A DNA stretch of 64,000 nt, taken from Flagellimonas pacifica. Its GTDB lineage: Bacteria; Bacteroidota; Bacteroidia; Flavobacteriales; Flavobacteriaceae. Position numbers and translations under genes: made by a program. The stretch lies in assembly GCF_900215465.1 (NCBI RefSeq), contig NZ_OBEH01000009.1, positions 34,335-98,334 of the forward strand. The letters are read 5' to 3'. Shown here piece after piece: positions 25,544-34,811 of this stretch (the stretch's first letter is position 1; each line of letters begins with the position of its first letter). Under the pieces are notes generated by a model. That model saw only the letters and a list, made by a program, of their open reading frames with translations. It was not told the DNA's origin and ran no database searches.

Positions 25544-26404
25544 TTATTTCTGTTTTACCAGTTGTTTCCAGGCATCAATATTTTTCTGGTTCATTCGCAC
25601 GAACTCGTCTTTTCCAAGGGAATCCGCTATTTTCAATGATTTTTCTGCAGATTTGACTGCAGACCCATAATCCCCAAGCTTTTCTTCCACCAAAGATTTT
25701 ACCCTATGAGAATAATAAGTGTCCCCGCCCAACTCCAAGGCTTTGTTCAAATAATCCAATGCTATTGTATAATCAACCCCCTGTTCCTGCAAATAGCGAG
25801 CCGCCTCATAATACGTTTGTGCTGTGGGATTTTCCGCTAGCTGTTTGACAATTTCTTTTTTCATTTGGTCATGGGTATCCACTTCAAAAGGAACGGTTGC
25901 CATGGTATTGGCCCAAATCAATTTCATATTGGCCGTATTGTGGGTAATAGAATCAAAAGTGATTAAAAAATTCTCTTGATGATATGGTAATTCTTGAGGC
26001 ATAACCGAAATACGAAACAAATCCTCTTTAGGATTGTAGTTTTTTCTGCCATCTCCCCAATGTTCGGTATTGGTATGAAAAACCACCTGCCAAAATTCTT
26101 TCTCTGGAAAAGCATAAAGGGCATAAGTACCTTTTGGTAAGGTATTCCCTATCACTTTCATGTCTGAATCGACCTTGATTTTGGTACTCTCATTTGCGCC
26201 AACCCTCCAAATTCTGCCGAACGGCACAAGTCCACCAAAAATTTTCCGCCCTTTTGTTGCAGGGCGTGAATACTTCACGGTTATTTTAGACAAACCAACC
26301 TCTTGCTCAACCTCAGAAAATGGACTTGCTTTAGGATGATTAATCTGAGCCATGCTTTGCACATAACTAAAGAGAACGACGAAAAACAGGACGCGAAACA
26401 TCAT
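25544..26404 (-). CDS. DUF2911 domain protein with C-terminal TPR-like helices
   Basis: The start is the ATG at 26404 (286 residues; an ATG one codon later is equally possible), since the further one overlaps the upstream stop. A signal peptide ends near SMAQ. Residues about 25-165 form DUF2911 (RPATKGRKIFGGLVPFGRIW, then RVGANEST), a secreted domain common in Bacteroidota with no known activity. The C-terminal part has TPR-like helices (AARYLQEQGVDYTIALDYLN). It lies between an acetylesterase gene and an amidase gene in one minus-strand run. Confidence 0.82.
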   Translation of the reverse strand: MMFRVLFFVVLFSYVQSMAQINHPKASPFSEVEQEVGLSKITVKYSRPATKGRKIFGGLVPFGRIWRVGANESTKIKVDSDMKVIGNTLPKGTYALYAFPEKEFWQVVFHTNTEHWGDGRKNYNPKEDLFRISVMPQELPYHQENFLITFDSITHNTANMKLIWANTMATVPFEVDTHDQMKKEIVKQLAENPTAQTYYEAARYLQEQGVDYTIALDYLNKALELGGDTYYSHRVKSLVEEKLGDYGSAVKSAEKSLKIADSLGKDEFVRMNQKNIDAWKQLVKQK

Positions 26405-26414
26405 AATGTCATTT

Positions 26415-27818
26415 TTAATCAATCTCTATCTCCCAATCATCTGTCCGAAAGGCAGAAGCTGGCAATCCGGCGCTATTGACAAGATTTGGAAGCGCTTTAT
26501 CATAAAAAGCAAATCTTACCGCCACAGGTTCTTTCACTTCTTTAGCGTATACTTCAATCTGGTTTCCTTTAATTCTAGCTTTTGCTTCAACAAATTGTTT
26601 GTCCACACCAGCTATTTGGAATTCTTTCAATGTTTTTCCTTCCATTTTTAAACCATCTTTAGCATAGTCAAAAGACAGGATAATTTTATTCCTTTTGATT
26701 TCCATGCTCTTGTACACAGGCCCACTATATACCACATCTTTTACGCCATAAGTTTTGGCCAAGGCCCAAAGGGCCAATCGTCTACCAACTTCTTGTTTAT
26801 TGGTAGGGTGAATATTTTTTAAGTTGCCGATGTCGTTGGTGACAGCCATTCCCGTATTTGGCACATTCAGCATGGTGTACAATTGGGCATCGCGTACCAC
26901 GGCAGCTTTGATATCTTTTTTGTCTTTTTCATAATCGTACGGGGCAATCTGAGCAAAGTAAAACGGAAAATCTTTCTTCCAAAGATTTCTCCAGGTTTTA
27001 ATTAGCAAGGGAAAAGATTTATAATAAGACTTCTCATTGGCCCGGTTTGATTCTCCTTGATACCAAATTGCCCCAGCTATATTAAAGTTCAACAATGGAT
27101 GGATCATCCCATTGTATGTTGCTCCCGGCAGATGAGGCCACCATTCATATTCAGAAATTTGTTGAGCCGCAGCTTTAAGTTCACTATCATCTTCTATCAA
27201 AGCTTCAGGTATCCAAACCTCTACCGGGGTGCCTCCCCAATTAGAGCTTATCAGACCTATAGGTACAGATAGATTTTTATACAGTTTTCTCCCAAAGAAA
27301 TAGGCGACGGAACTAAAGTTCTGCATGGTTTCTGAAGAACAAGAGACCCATTCGCCTGGAGTATCATCTTGAGGAGTGGAAGACTTACGTTGCGGCACCT
27401 GAAAGAAACGGATATCAGCATAGTTTGCATTTTTTATTTCTTCCTCTACATTGTCCAATCCCATATTAGGCGTCCATTGCATGTTGGATTGGCCTGAAGC
27501 AATCCAAACCTCACCTATCATAACATTGGAAAATGTAATTTCTTCGTGTCCCTTAATGGTCACTGTGTATGGCCCTCCAGCAACTGGAGTAGGCACTTGT
27601 ACAGACCAGATACCTTGATGAGCTTTGGTTGTAACCTCAACATTATTCCATGAACCGATAATTGTAATGGTTTCACTGGTAGCCGTTGTCCATCCCCAGA
27701 TGGTTGCCTCAGATTGCTGTTGCAGTACCATGTTATCCGATAGAATTGTGGGTGTCCATATTTTGGCAAAACTGAAGTTGAACAGCAATACAAGTATTAA
27801 AAAGAGTAATTTTTTCAT
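26415..27818 (-). CDS. Sialate O-acetylesterase family protein
   Basis: This 467-residue secreted protein (signal MKKLLFLILVLLFNFSFA) has the family SGNH blocks. Nucleophile Ser is in GEVWIASGQSNMQW, the oxyanion block is in GAIWYQGESNRA, and the His region is NIHPTNKQEVGRRLALWALA. An Ig-like beta domain precedes the catalytic part. Members remove acetyl groups from sialic acids or, in marine Bacteroidota, from other glycans. It starts 12 nt after the three-domain esterase gene, so both probably act on the same acetylated polysaccharide. Confidence 0.92.
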   Translation of the reverse strand: MKKLLFLILVLLFNFSFAKIWTPTILSDNMVLQQQSEATIWGWTTATSETITIIGSWNNVEVTTKAHQGIWSVQVPTPVAGGPYTVTIKGHEEITFSNVMIGEVWIASGQSNMQWTPNMGLDNVEEEIKNANYADIRFFQVPQRKSSTPQDDTPGEWVSCSSETMQNFSSVAYFFGRKLYKNLSVPIGLISSNWGGTPVEVWIPEALIEDDSELKAAAQQISEYEWWPHLPGATYNGMIHPLLNFNIAGAIWYQGESNRANEKSYYKSFPLLIKTWRNLWKKDFPFYFAQIAPYDYEKDKKDIKAAVVRDAQLYTMLNVPNTGMAVTNDIGNLKNIHPTNKQEVGRRLALWALAKTYGVKDVVYSGPVYKSMEIKRNKIILSFDYAKDGLKMEGKTLKEFQIAGVDKQFVEAKARIKGNQIEVYAKEVKEPVAVRFAFYDKALPNLVNSAGLPASAFRTDDWEIEID

Positions 27819-27830
27819 TTCATTGTGTTT

Positions 27831-29972
27831 TTATGGTTGGTTGATTTTATCAAATTGTTTTCGAATATACATGGCCCATGTTTCATAACCTTTGGGTTGA
27901 AGATGAATTCCATCGTTACTGAAGTCCTCATTTTTAAGGGTTCCATCTTCATTGCTGAAATACTGTTCCAAATTATGATATTGTATGTTCCTGGGATATT
28001 TAAATCTTCCAAGCTTGGCATGGATTTTTCTATACTTTTCCCGCCTATCGGATGTTGGATCCAATCCGGTAGGAAGTGGACCAAAGAAAAGTATGGTTGA
28101 TTTTGGAAACTTTTTCTCCGTTATTTCCAATGTTTTTTTAAGTCCTTCTACAATCTCATCAACAGAGTCCTCTGGAAAATTATTCACCCCAATGGCCAAG
28201 CTAACTATTTTAGGTTTGCAGGTTTCATATTTTCCTTTTTCCAATCGCCAGGCTATGTGTTGAGTTCGGTCTCCAGAAATTCCGGCTCCAATCCATTTTA
28301 TGCCTTTAAAATGTGCTTCAGCAGCTAGCTGCCCTGGTTTGTATGTAACCCAACTTCGAGGGCCACCCCAACCTTGGGTTATGGAGTTGCCAATCAACAA
28401 TAAATCTACGTCACCAGAAGCTTGGCATAAAGAATCAATTTGTTTGGCCTGGGACCACCAACCCCTTCCCTCTATCCATCCCGCACCGGAGCGATATTCT
28501 GAACCCGGAGCCGGAATTGTAGCAAAATTGGTTTTTTGACCAGTAGCTCGTAAAATAAAATTGACAATGGGGGTTGGGTTTTGCAAGCTATGTGGATGGT
28601 GTCCAACACCATTTTTGTAAATCGTTTTGATATTTCCTCCAAGCTCTTCAATTTTCTTTGCAAACAGTCGCGTATTTTCATCCACAGGAACCACCTCATC
28701 AGCTTCTCCACACACATGGAGCATTGGAATGCCAGATTTAGCAAAGAGTTCAGCTTTGCTAATGGGCCATCCTTTAAAATCAGCTCGAAGTGTGTCAGAA
28801 TTCAATCCATATCTCATTTTGGCCTGCTCCCAATCCGTTGAACTACCCTTACCTACGCCAAATCCTCCAGGCCAGCTTTGAGCATCCAAAACTGGAGCAT
28901 CTGCATAAATACAGGCCACTTTATCCAAGTTTTGTGCAGCCCAATTATACACAATCAAACCTCCCCTGCTCATTCCTTCCAAAGCAGGTTTTTGGCTTAG
29001 GCCTGCCTTTGTCATGATATCGTAACATTTGTTCCAACGTTTCACTGCTTCAGGATTGCCAAAATAGGTCCCAACCTCGCAGTAAACTATATGATAACCC
29101 CTTTCCAACAGCGCTACATCGGTCTGGGGTTCATGTCCAAAAAAGCGCGCCCTCCAAACCCAAGGTTTATCTTCCAAAGTTCTTTTGGGTTGAACAATTT
29201 TAAGTTGAAGCCCCTCAAGCTCAAAATCATATTGGGCAAAACCATGAAAATTTGACTTTTGGGCATCTTTAACCTGCAGTGTTTGTATCAAATTAAAGGT
29301 ATCCGGGAGTTGTTTTACCGCTTCGTAAGCCCGCTTGGCCATTATTGTAGCTCCTAGGGAAGAAGGATGTATTTCATCAGGCATTAAACCTGGGTTACCT
29401 ACAAACAATTGGTACAAATCAATGGTTTCCAAATTTAAGTCATACGCCACCTTTTGGGTTATGGGTGTGATTTCATCTTTGATGATTGGATTCCAAATAC
29501 CAGTACTATCATTTGAATAAGAAGGAACAGGTAACAACAATACAATTCTGGCTTTTTCATTTTTATTTCTGAAAGACGCAATGAGTGATTTGTAGTTAGA
29601 TTCAAATTCACCCATATGAACTCTGTTTTGTTGCTTTGCATCATTGGTTCCAAGCTTTATAAATACAATATCCGGGTTGTAACTCAATGCTTCCTGATAT
29701 TGTTCGGTTTCCCAATAGGGAAAGTCTCCATTTTTGAGCAATGTTCTTCCATTGACCCCGAAGTTTTTAACCTCATAAGCATCACCCAACATATTTTGTA
29801 GCTGAGCAGGATAAGCATTGTTTTCCCGGTCTGCCATTCCAGCACCATAAGTAATGCTATTTCCCACACAAGCTATCTTTACAATCTCCTTTTCTTGAAT
29901 TTGTGATTTTTTCTTCCCATTACAACCACAAATTGTTATGGCAAGGATAAACAGGATGCTGTATTTTCTCAT
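27831..29972 (-). CDS. Multidomain lipoprotein: SGNH esterase, alpha/beta hydrolase, SGNH esterase
   Basis: The ATG at 29972 gives 713 residues with a lipoprotein signal (LFILAITICGC). Domain one (about 30-230) is a GDSL/SGNH hydrolase with GNSITYGAG, KLGTND and DEIHPSSLGA. Domain two (about 240-480) is an alpha/beta hydrolase with nucleophile GMSRGG and acid/base region GEADEVVPVDE plus GVGHHPHS. Domain three (about 500-710) is a second SGNH hydrolase with IGNSITQGWGG, IGVNNF and GIHLQPKGYETW. All three catalytic sets look intact, which is unusual in one chain. The neighbouring acetylesterase suggests de-esterification of a decorated polysaccharide at the cell surface. Confidence 0.88.
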   Translation of the reverse strand: MRKYSILFILAITICGCNGKKKSQIQEKEIVKIACVGNSITYGAGMADRENNAYPAQLQNMLGDAYEVKNFGVNGRTLLKNGDFPYWETEQYQEALSYNPDIVFIKLGTNDAKQQNRVHMGEFESNYKSLIASFRNKNEKARIVLLLPVPSYSNDSTGIWNPIIKDEITPITQKVAYDLNLETIDLYQLFVGNPGLMPDEIHPSSLGATIMAKRAYEAVKQLPDTFNLIQTLQVKDAQKSNFHGFAQYDFELEGLQLKIVQPKRTLEDKPWVWRARFFGHEPQTDVALLERGYHIVYCEVGTYFGNPEAVKRWNKCYDIMTKAGLSQKPALEGMSRGGLIVYNWAAQNLDKVACIYADAPVLDAQSWPGGFGVGKGSSTDWEQAKMRYGLNSDTLRADFKGWPISKAELFAKSGIPMLHVCGEADEVVPVDENTRLFAKKIEELGGNIKTIYKNGVGHHPHSLQNPTPIVNFILRATGQKTNFATIPAPGSEYRSGAGWIEGRGWWSQAKQIDSLCQASGDVDLLLIGNSITQGWGGPRSWVTYKPGQLAAEAHFKGIKWIGAGISGDRTQHIAWRLEKGKYETCKPKIVSLAIGVNNFPEDSVDEIVEGLKKTLEITEKKFPKSTILFFGPLPTGLDPTSDRREKYRKIHAKLGRFKYPRNIQYHNLEQYFSNEDGTLKNEDFSNDGIHLQPKGYETWAMYIRKQFDKINQP

Positions 29973-29982
29973 TGTTGATTTT

Positions 29983-30753
29983 CTATTTTGGAGTCCCCAA
30001 AAGGTATAACACCACACCAGGACCAGATTTCACTCGTTCAGTTTCCCAATCATAGGTGTCTTTGTTTTCCAGTTCGTTGACCAATGCATTCATTTCGTTG
30101 ACAGAGTAAGTGCGCAATGACGAAACCACACCATCCCAGAGTACAAACAATGGAACAATAGGAATTAGATACGTAAAAATTAGTCTACCTACCTTAAAAG
30201 GCCTTATAAAAAGAGTAGTCAATAAAACAGAAATAGGCGAAAAAAGCATGGCCAAGATACTTGGCACACTTCTTTCCTGTGCCTCAAAAATGCCAATAAC
30301 GCTTTTAGTGTCAACAGCATTTTGTAATATCTGTTTGGCATCCTGTGGTTTAAAATGATGTAGGGACAAAAACTGCGTTCTAAAGCCCTTTAGACTTTCT
30401 GGTACTTTCTTAGCATCAATGGATGTCGTTATGAATTCAAAATTATCCGCCTGTTCTTTAGTGTATTCAAAGGCTTTTAGGTTGGGATAATAATCTGTCA
30501 GAATAATTTTTAGATCAGGATTGGTTTTCTTCAGTTCGGAATTCAACCAAAGTAATCCACCTCCCCCACCTGAGCCCAAATCCACAATTGTATTTGTTCC
30601 GTCAGCATTGAGGCCCTTTTCTAGTATAGGGATAACTGGCTTGTAGAGTTTAGTCTTATTGGATAAAAATTGAAGGAAATCGGTACCATAATCGCGTAGA
30701 AAACCAGGAAACCATTTTTGGTCTTCAAATTCGAACAAATGCATTCTTCCCAT
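29983..30753 (-). CDS. Putative SAM-dependent methyltransferase with C-terminal membrane segments
   Basis: This 256-residue protein has a Rossmann-type SAM motif (TIVDLGSGGGGGLLWLN) and a following acidic strand (IILTDYYPNLKAF). The C-terminal third is hydrophobic (IPIVPLFVLWDG and nearby), so it may be membrane-associated. Substrate unknown. It ends 10 nt before the start of the three-domain esterase and appears to be the first gene of that minus-strand run. Confidence 0.78.
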   Translation of the reverse strand: MGRMHLFEFEDQKWFPGFLRDYGTDFLQFLSNKTKLYKPVIPILEKGLNADGTNTIVDLGSGGGGGLLWLNSELKKTNPDLKIILTDYYPNLKAFEYTKEQADNFEFITTSIDAKKVPESLKGFRTQFLSLHHFKPQDAKQILQNAVDTKSVIGIFEAQERSVPSILAMLFSPISVLLTTLFIRPFKVGRLIFTYLIPIVPLFVLWDGVVSSLRTYSVNEMNALVNELENKDTYDWETERVKSGPGVVLYLLGTPK

Positions 30754-30818
30754 GATTTAGTTCTAGGTCGACTAAATTTAGGAAATATTTGGCTATCTAG
30801 AATAGGTTTGCCTTATTG

Positions 30819-31775
30819 CTAGATTTTGAAGAAAGAATCGACAAATTCATACTTATTGAAGACCTGAAGGTCTTCGATACCTTCACCAACTCCAATATAC
30901 TTTACCGGTATCTGAAATTGGTCAGAGATTCCAATGACCACCCCACCTTTAGCAGTACCGTCCAATTTGGTCACTGCTAAGCTGGTTACTTCGGTTGCCT
31001 TGGTAAATTGTTTAGCTTGCTCAAAGGCATTTTGCCCCGTGGAACCATCCAAAACCAATAATACATCATGTGGAGCATCTGGAACTACTTTTTGCATTAC
31101 CCTTTTTACCTTGGAAAGCTCATTCATCAAGTTTACTTTGTTGTGCAATCTACCTGCTGTATCAATTAAAACCACATCGGCATTATCCGCCACGGCTGAA
31201 TTTAGGGTATCGAAGGCAACAGAAGCGGGGTCGCTTCCCATTTTTTGTTTTATAATAGGAACATCCACACGCTTGGCCCAAACTTCCAACTGATCAATGG
31301 CTGCAGCCCTAAACGTATCCCCTGCTCCCAAAACCACTTTTAAACCTTGATTTTTGAATTGGTTGGCCAATTTTCCAATGGTAGTGGTCTTACCTACACC
31401 ATTAACGCCAACCACCATAATTACATAAGGTTTTTTATCTGTAGGAACGGTAAACTCTGAATCTTCACCAACATGGGTTTCAGAAAGTAATCCGGCAATC
31501 TCCTCCCTTAAAATGGTATTGAGCTCTTCCGTGCCCATGTACTTATCTGTGGATACACGTTCTTCTATACGCTCAATAATTTTAAGAGTGGTATCCACAC
31601 CAACGTCGGAGGTAACCAAAACTTCCTCCAAGTTATCCAAAACCTCATCATCCACTTTGGATTTACCGGCAACAGCTTTGCTCAATTTGCCAAAAAAACT
31701 GGTTTTTGACTTTTCGAGACCTTTATCCAAGGTCTCCTTTTTATCTGAAGAAAATATTTTTTTAAAAAGACTCAT
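30819..31775 (-). CDS. ftsY: Signal recognition particle receptor FtsY
   Basis: The ATG at 31775 gives 318 residues with a short N domain and the SRP GTPase core. G1 is GVNGVGKTT, GDTFRAAA is the insertion-box region, DTAGRLHNK is G3, and TKLDGTAKGG is G4. The acidic A domain of E. coli FtsY is nearly absent, as usual in Bacteroidota. It docks ribosome-SRP complexes at the membrane. It follows the ribosomal protein operon, separated from it by a terminator. Confidence 0.95.
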   Translation of the reverse strand: MSLFKKIFSSDKKETLDKGLEKSKTSFFGKLSKAVAGKSKVDDEVLDNLEEVLVTSDVGVDTTLKIIERIEERVSTDKYMGTEELNTILREEIAGLLSETHVGEDSEFTVPTDKKPYVIMVVGVNGVGKTTTIGKLANQFKNQGLKVVLGAGDTFRAAAIDQLEVWAKRVDVPIIKQKMGSDPASVAFDTLNSAVADNADVVLIDTAGRLHNKVNLMNELSKVKRVMQKVVPDAPHDVLLVLDGSTGQNAFEQAKQFTKATEVTSLAVTKLDGTAKGGVVIGISDQFQIPVKYIGVGEGIEDLQVFNKYEFVDSFFKI

Positions 31776-31870
31776 ATGCATTCATCATCAATGGCCAAAG
31801 ATAGGAAAGTAAGGGGAGTTTTGTTAAATCCAATTTCAGTTTACCCTTCAAAAAGATTAAATTTTAAAAC

Positions 31871-31896
31871 AAAAAAAGCCGCTTTAGAGCGGCTTT
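31871..31896 (-). terminator. Terminator after the rpmB-rpmG-DUF4295 operon
   Basis: Read on the minus strand, GCCGCT pairs with AGCGGC around a 4-nt loop, with AAA/TTT extension and a run of seven Ts. It lies 24 nt after the DUF4295 stop. Confidence 0.8.
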
Positions 31897-31919
31897 CAAT
31901 TTTTTATAAGAAGGATTGG

Positions 31920-32072
31920 TTATTTCTTATTTAACCAATCGTTTACCAATTCTGGTGACATTACCGACTCTACAAATGTATAAGCTCCTGTTTTAGGAGA
32001 TTTTACCATTTTGATGGCCTTTGTCAATCTTTTTGAACTTCCTTGAAGTGTTGCTACCGTCTTCTTTGCCAT
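31920..32072 (-). CDS. DUF4295 small ribosome-associated-type protein
   Basis: This 50-residue basic protein starts MAKKTVATLQGSSKRLTKAI and ends ELVNDWLNKK. It matches DUF4295, a short Bacteroidota-specific family always found after rpmB-rpmG. That context suggests a ribosome-associated role, which is not established. It starts 8 nt after the rpmG stop. Confidence 0.9.
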   Translation of the reverse strand: MAKKTVATLQGSSKRLTKAIKMVKSPKTGAYTFVESVMSPELVNDWLNKK

Positions 32073-32080
32073 GGCCTAAT

Positions 32081-32263
32081 TTATTTTATTTCTTTGTGAA
32101 TGGTCATACGCTTAAGAATAGGATTGAATTTCTTAATCTCCATTCTATCTGGCGTGTTTTTCTTATTCTTAGTGGTAATGTACCTTGAAGTACCTGGCAT
32201 ACCAGACTCCTTGTGCTCTGTACACTCTAAAATAACTTGAATTCTATTTCCCTTCTTTGCCAT
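32081..32263 (-). CDS. rpmG: 50S ribosomal protein L33
   Basis: This 60-residue protein (MAKKGNRIQVILECTEHKES, ending MTIHKEIK) is L33 of the zinc-free type; the two CxxC pairs of the zinc form are absent. It lies between rpmB and the DUF4295 gene in the standard Bacteroidota order. Confidence 0.95.
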   Translation of the reverse strand: MAKKGNRIQVILECTEHKESGMPGTSRYITTKNKKNTPDRMEIKKFNPILKRMTIHKEIK

Positions 32264-32290
32264 TGTATCGTACTTAAAATCTTATTCTAC

Positions 32291-32518
32291 CTATTTCTTG
32301 GAATTGATTTCCTTTAAAACAGCAGAGATTCCTTTTTTATTGATGATCTTCAATCCTCTTGAGGAAACATTAAGAGTCACCCAACGATCTTCTTCTGGAA
32401 TATAAAATCTCTTTTTAGAGATATTTACATCGAATCTCCTCTTGGTTTTATTAATAGAAAAGGAAACGTTGTTTCCAAACATTACCTTTTTTCCTGTAAC
32501 TTCACAAATTTTGGACAT
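32291..32518 (-). CDS. rpmB: 50S ribosomal protein L28
   Basis: This 75-residue protein has the L28 opening MSKICEVTGKKVMFGNNVS, the central NKTKRRFDVNI and the motif VSSRGLKIINKKG. It is the first gene of the three-gene operon and has a well-formed promoter 34 nt upstream. Confidence 0.95.
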   Translation of the reverse strand: MSKICEVTGKKVMFGNNVSFSINKTKRRFDVNISKKRFYIPEEDRWVTLNVSSRGLKIINKKGISAVLKEINSKK

Positions 32519-32551
32519 CTCCCTAACTTTTGAGTGATTTTATTGAGGCTG

Positions 32552-32583
32552 CAAATTTATAGCATTTTAATGGGACGCACAAA
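32552..32583 (-). promoter_or_regulatory. Promoter of the rpmB operon
   Basis: On the minus strand, TTTG (complement of 32580-32583), 20 nt, then TAAATTTG (complement of 32552-32559). This is a complete Bacteroidetes -33/-7 promoter, with the start of transcription expected near 32545 and the rpmB ATG at 32518. It is the best general promoter in the window. Confidence 0.65.
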
Positions 32584-32591
32584 ATTCTTTT

Positions 32592-33839
32592 TTAGAAATT
32601 TAAAATTTCTTTTAATAAGAGTTCAAATGCCTTATTCACGGACCTTTGTACTATGCGTTCCCTGCTATTTCCCATAGTGAATTTCTGGGCAAATGTACGC
32701 TTTGGAGTACTAATGGCAATATATACTGTTCCAACATCAGCATTAGAATCGCCTTTTGTTGGACCTGCATTACCTGTTGTTGCAATTGAAAAATCCGTAT
32801 CCAACTTACACTTTACGTTCTTGGCCATGGCCTTGGCTACTTCTTCACTTACAACTGAATGCTCGGTAATCAAATTTTCAGGAACTTCCAATAGTTCGAT
32901 TTTAGCCTCAGTCGCGTAACTGACTATACTTCCTTTAAAATAAGTTGATGCTCCTGGAATAGCCGTGATTTGCTCAGCAATCTTGCCTCCAGTGAAGCTT
33001 TCTGCGGTAGCCAATGACATATTTTTTTGAACCAGTAACTTACCAACTTGGTTTTCTATCGTTCCTTCTTCCTCTTCTCCGTAGATAATATCTCCAATCA
33101 GCTTATACAGTTTTTTTATTTCTGTTTCCACCGCATCTACTAAACTTTGTTTATCTGCTCCCTTGGCAGTAAGTCTCAATCTAACACGTCCTAAATTGGG
33201 AAGATAGGCTAGCTTAACAAAGCTCGGAAGATTATCTTCCCAGTTTTCAATTTTATCCGCTATGGCACTTTCTCCCATTCCATAGGTCATTATAGTCCTA
33301 TGAAAAATATGCGGGCGGTCATATTCGCTTATAATTTTTGGCAATACCTGATCTTGAATTAGATACTTCATCTCAAAAGGTACGCCCGGCAAGGAAACAT
33401 ATGCTGTATCGCCTTTTTTCATCCAAAGTCCTGGTGCGGTTCCATTAGCGTTGTGCAAAACCGTCGCCTTTGAAGGCACCAGTGCTTGTTTTCGGTTCAA
33501 ATCTGAAATAGGAGTTGAAATGTACTTTTTAAATAGTTCTTCAATATGCTCTAACACAGCATCATCTTGAACCAGCTTATCATCAAAAAACTGACACAAA
33601 GTATGTTTAGTGACATCATCTTTGGTTGGACCCAATCCACCAGTAATTATAACTACGGATGACCGTTTTCCTGCAGTCGCCAAAGCATCCAAAATATGGT
33701 CGCTGTCATCCTGTATAGAGGTAATCTGATAGACCGAAACGCCAATCTTGTTAAGTTCTTTGGAAATAAACGCAGAATTGGAATCCACAATCTGCCCAAT
33801 GAGAATTTCATCCCCAATGGTGATGATTTCGGCTTGCAT
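32592..33839 (-). CDS. cinA: CinA-family competence/damage-inducible protein
   Basis: This 415-residue protein has two parts. The N-terminal MoCF-like domain (1-170) carries ITIGDEILIGQIVDSNS and ITGGLGPTKDD. The C-terminal CinA domain (from about 250) carries LATAESFTGGKIAEQITAI and the NMN deamidase block ATTGNAGPTKGD. Full-length CinA combines ADP-ribose pyrophosphatase and nicotinamide-nucleotide amidase activities in pyridine nucleotide salvage. It starts directly after the stop of the HPt gene. Confidence 0.95.
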   Translation of the reverse strand: MQAEIITIGDEILIGQIVDSNSAFISKELNKIGVSVYQITSIQDDSDHILDALATAGKRSSVVIITGGLGPTKDDVTKHTLCQFFDDKLVQDDAVLEHIEELFKKYISTPISDLNRKQALVPSKATVLHNANGTAPGLWMKKGDTAYVSLPGVPFEMKYLIQDQVLPKIISEYDRPHIFHRTIMTYGMGESAIADKIENWEDNLPSFVKLAYLPNLGRVRLRLTAKGADKQSLVDAVETEIKKLYKLIGDIIYGEEEEGTIENQVGKLLVQKNMSLATAESFTGGKIAEQITAIPGASTYFKGSIVSYATEAKIELLEVPENLITEHSVVSEEVAKAMAKNVKCKLDTDFSIATTGNAGPTKGDSNADVGTVYIAISTPKRTFAQKFTMGNSRERIVQRSVNKAFELLLKEILNF

Positions 33840-34178
33840 TTATAAATTGAAGTCTTTTTGTAATTCGGATATCACTTGTAGAACATCTTTTTTTAGCAAA
33901 GGGAATTTCTGTTCAATTTCCTCCATGCTGGTAGAACTCTTCCCTAATGTTTCTATCTCAAGTGCTGTAGCCCGGGTCTGTTCCATTCCCAATAAATCCA
34001 CATTTGGTTTTATTTTATGGGCCAACTTGTACACGTTTTCATAATCCCTTTCATTGATGGCTTTTTCCAAGTCTTCCAAATCTGCAGGGACTTCTTCCAA
34101 AAATACAGAAACAACAGAGGTTATGAAATCTTGGTCTCCTTCCGCCATTTCATTTATCTTGTCGAGGTTGTAAATCAT
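33840..34178 (-). CDS. Histidine phosphotransfer (HPt) domain protein
   Basis: This 112-residue single-domain protein has the phosphorylatable His54 in KLAHKIKPNVDLLG, the HPt motif of Bacteroidota type, within a four-helix bundle. It passes phosphate between a hybrid kinase and a response regulator. No two-component gene lies nearby, so its partners are elsewhere. It overlaps the FAH-family gene by 1 nt and abuts cinA, so expression is coupled to metabolic genes. Confidence 0.88.
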   Translation of the reverse strand: MIYNLDKINEMAEGDQDFITSVVSVFLEEVPADLEDLEKAINERDYENVYKLAHKIKPNVDLLGMEQTRATALEIETLGKSSTSMEEIEQKFPLLKKDVLQVISELQKDFNL

Positions 34179-34789
34179 TATCTCACATTAATTTCAAATA
34201 GCTGCTCTCCTTCGAGTATACCAGAAAGGTAATCATTTGGACTTACTTTACCAACCCCGGCAGGAGTCCCTGTGAACAGAATATCGCCCTTTTTAAGGGT
34301 AAAATAGGTCGAAACATAGGAAATAAGTTCGTCTATCTTCCACAGCATCAAGGAAGTATTGCCATTTTGCACATTTTCCTCATTTTTTAACAAGGAAAAC
34401 CCCAGTTTGTCAACGCTTTCGTACATATCTTTGGAAGTCCACTTACCAACAACGGCTGAGCCGTCAAATCCCTTAGCTTTTTCCCAAGGCAATCCTTTGG
34501 CTTTGAGTTTAGATTGAAGGTCTCTTGCCGTGAAGTCTATTCCCAATCCTATTTCATCATAATATTTGTGTGCGAATTGTTCAGAAATGTGTTTGCCCAC
34601 TTTTTTGATCTTGACCAATACCTCAACTTCATAATGTATTTCTTCCGAAAACTTTGGGATATAAAAATCTTGTTCTTTAGGCAAAATGGCCGAATCTGGC
34701 TTTATAAAAACAACAGGTTCCGTTGGGCGTTCATTTTCCAACTCTTCAATATGGGCAGCATAGTTTCTGCCGATACATATCAGTTTCAT
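34178..34789 (-). CDS. Fumarylacetoacetate hydrolase family protein
   Basis: This 203-residue protein has the FAH catalytic core only: GRNYAAHIEE, FIKPDSAIL, the metal-ligand block IHYEVEVLVKI, GIDFTARDLQ, LPWEKAKGFDGSAVVG and FTGTPAGVG. These resemble acylpyruvate or oxaloacetate-decarboxylating members (FAHD1-like). The exact substrate is not readable. Co-directional with an exonuclease gene 22 nt upstream. Confidence 0.9.
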   Translation of the reverse strand: MKLICIGRNYAAHIEELENERPTEPVVFIKPDSAILPKEQDFYIPKFSEEIHYEVEVLVKIKKVGKHISEQFAHKYYDEIGLGIDFTARDLQSKLKAKGLPWEKAKGFDGSAVVGKWTSKDMYESVDKLGFSLLKNEENVQNGNTSLMLWKIDELISYVSTYFTLKKGDILFTGTPAGVGKVSPNDYLSGILEGEQLFEINVR

Positions 34790-34811
34790 AGTGCAATATT
34801 TAATTTTTCTT

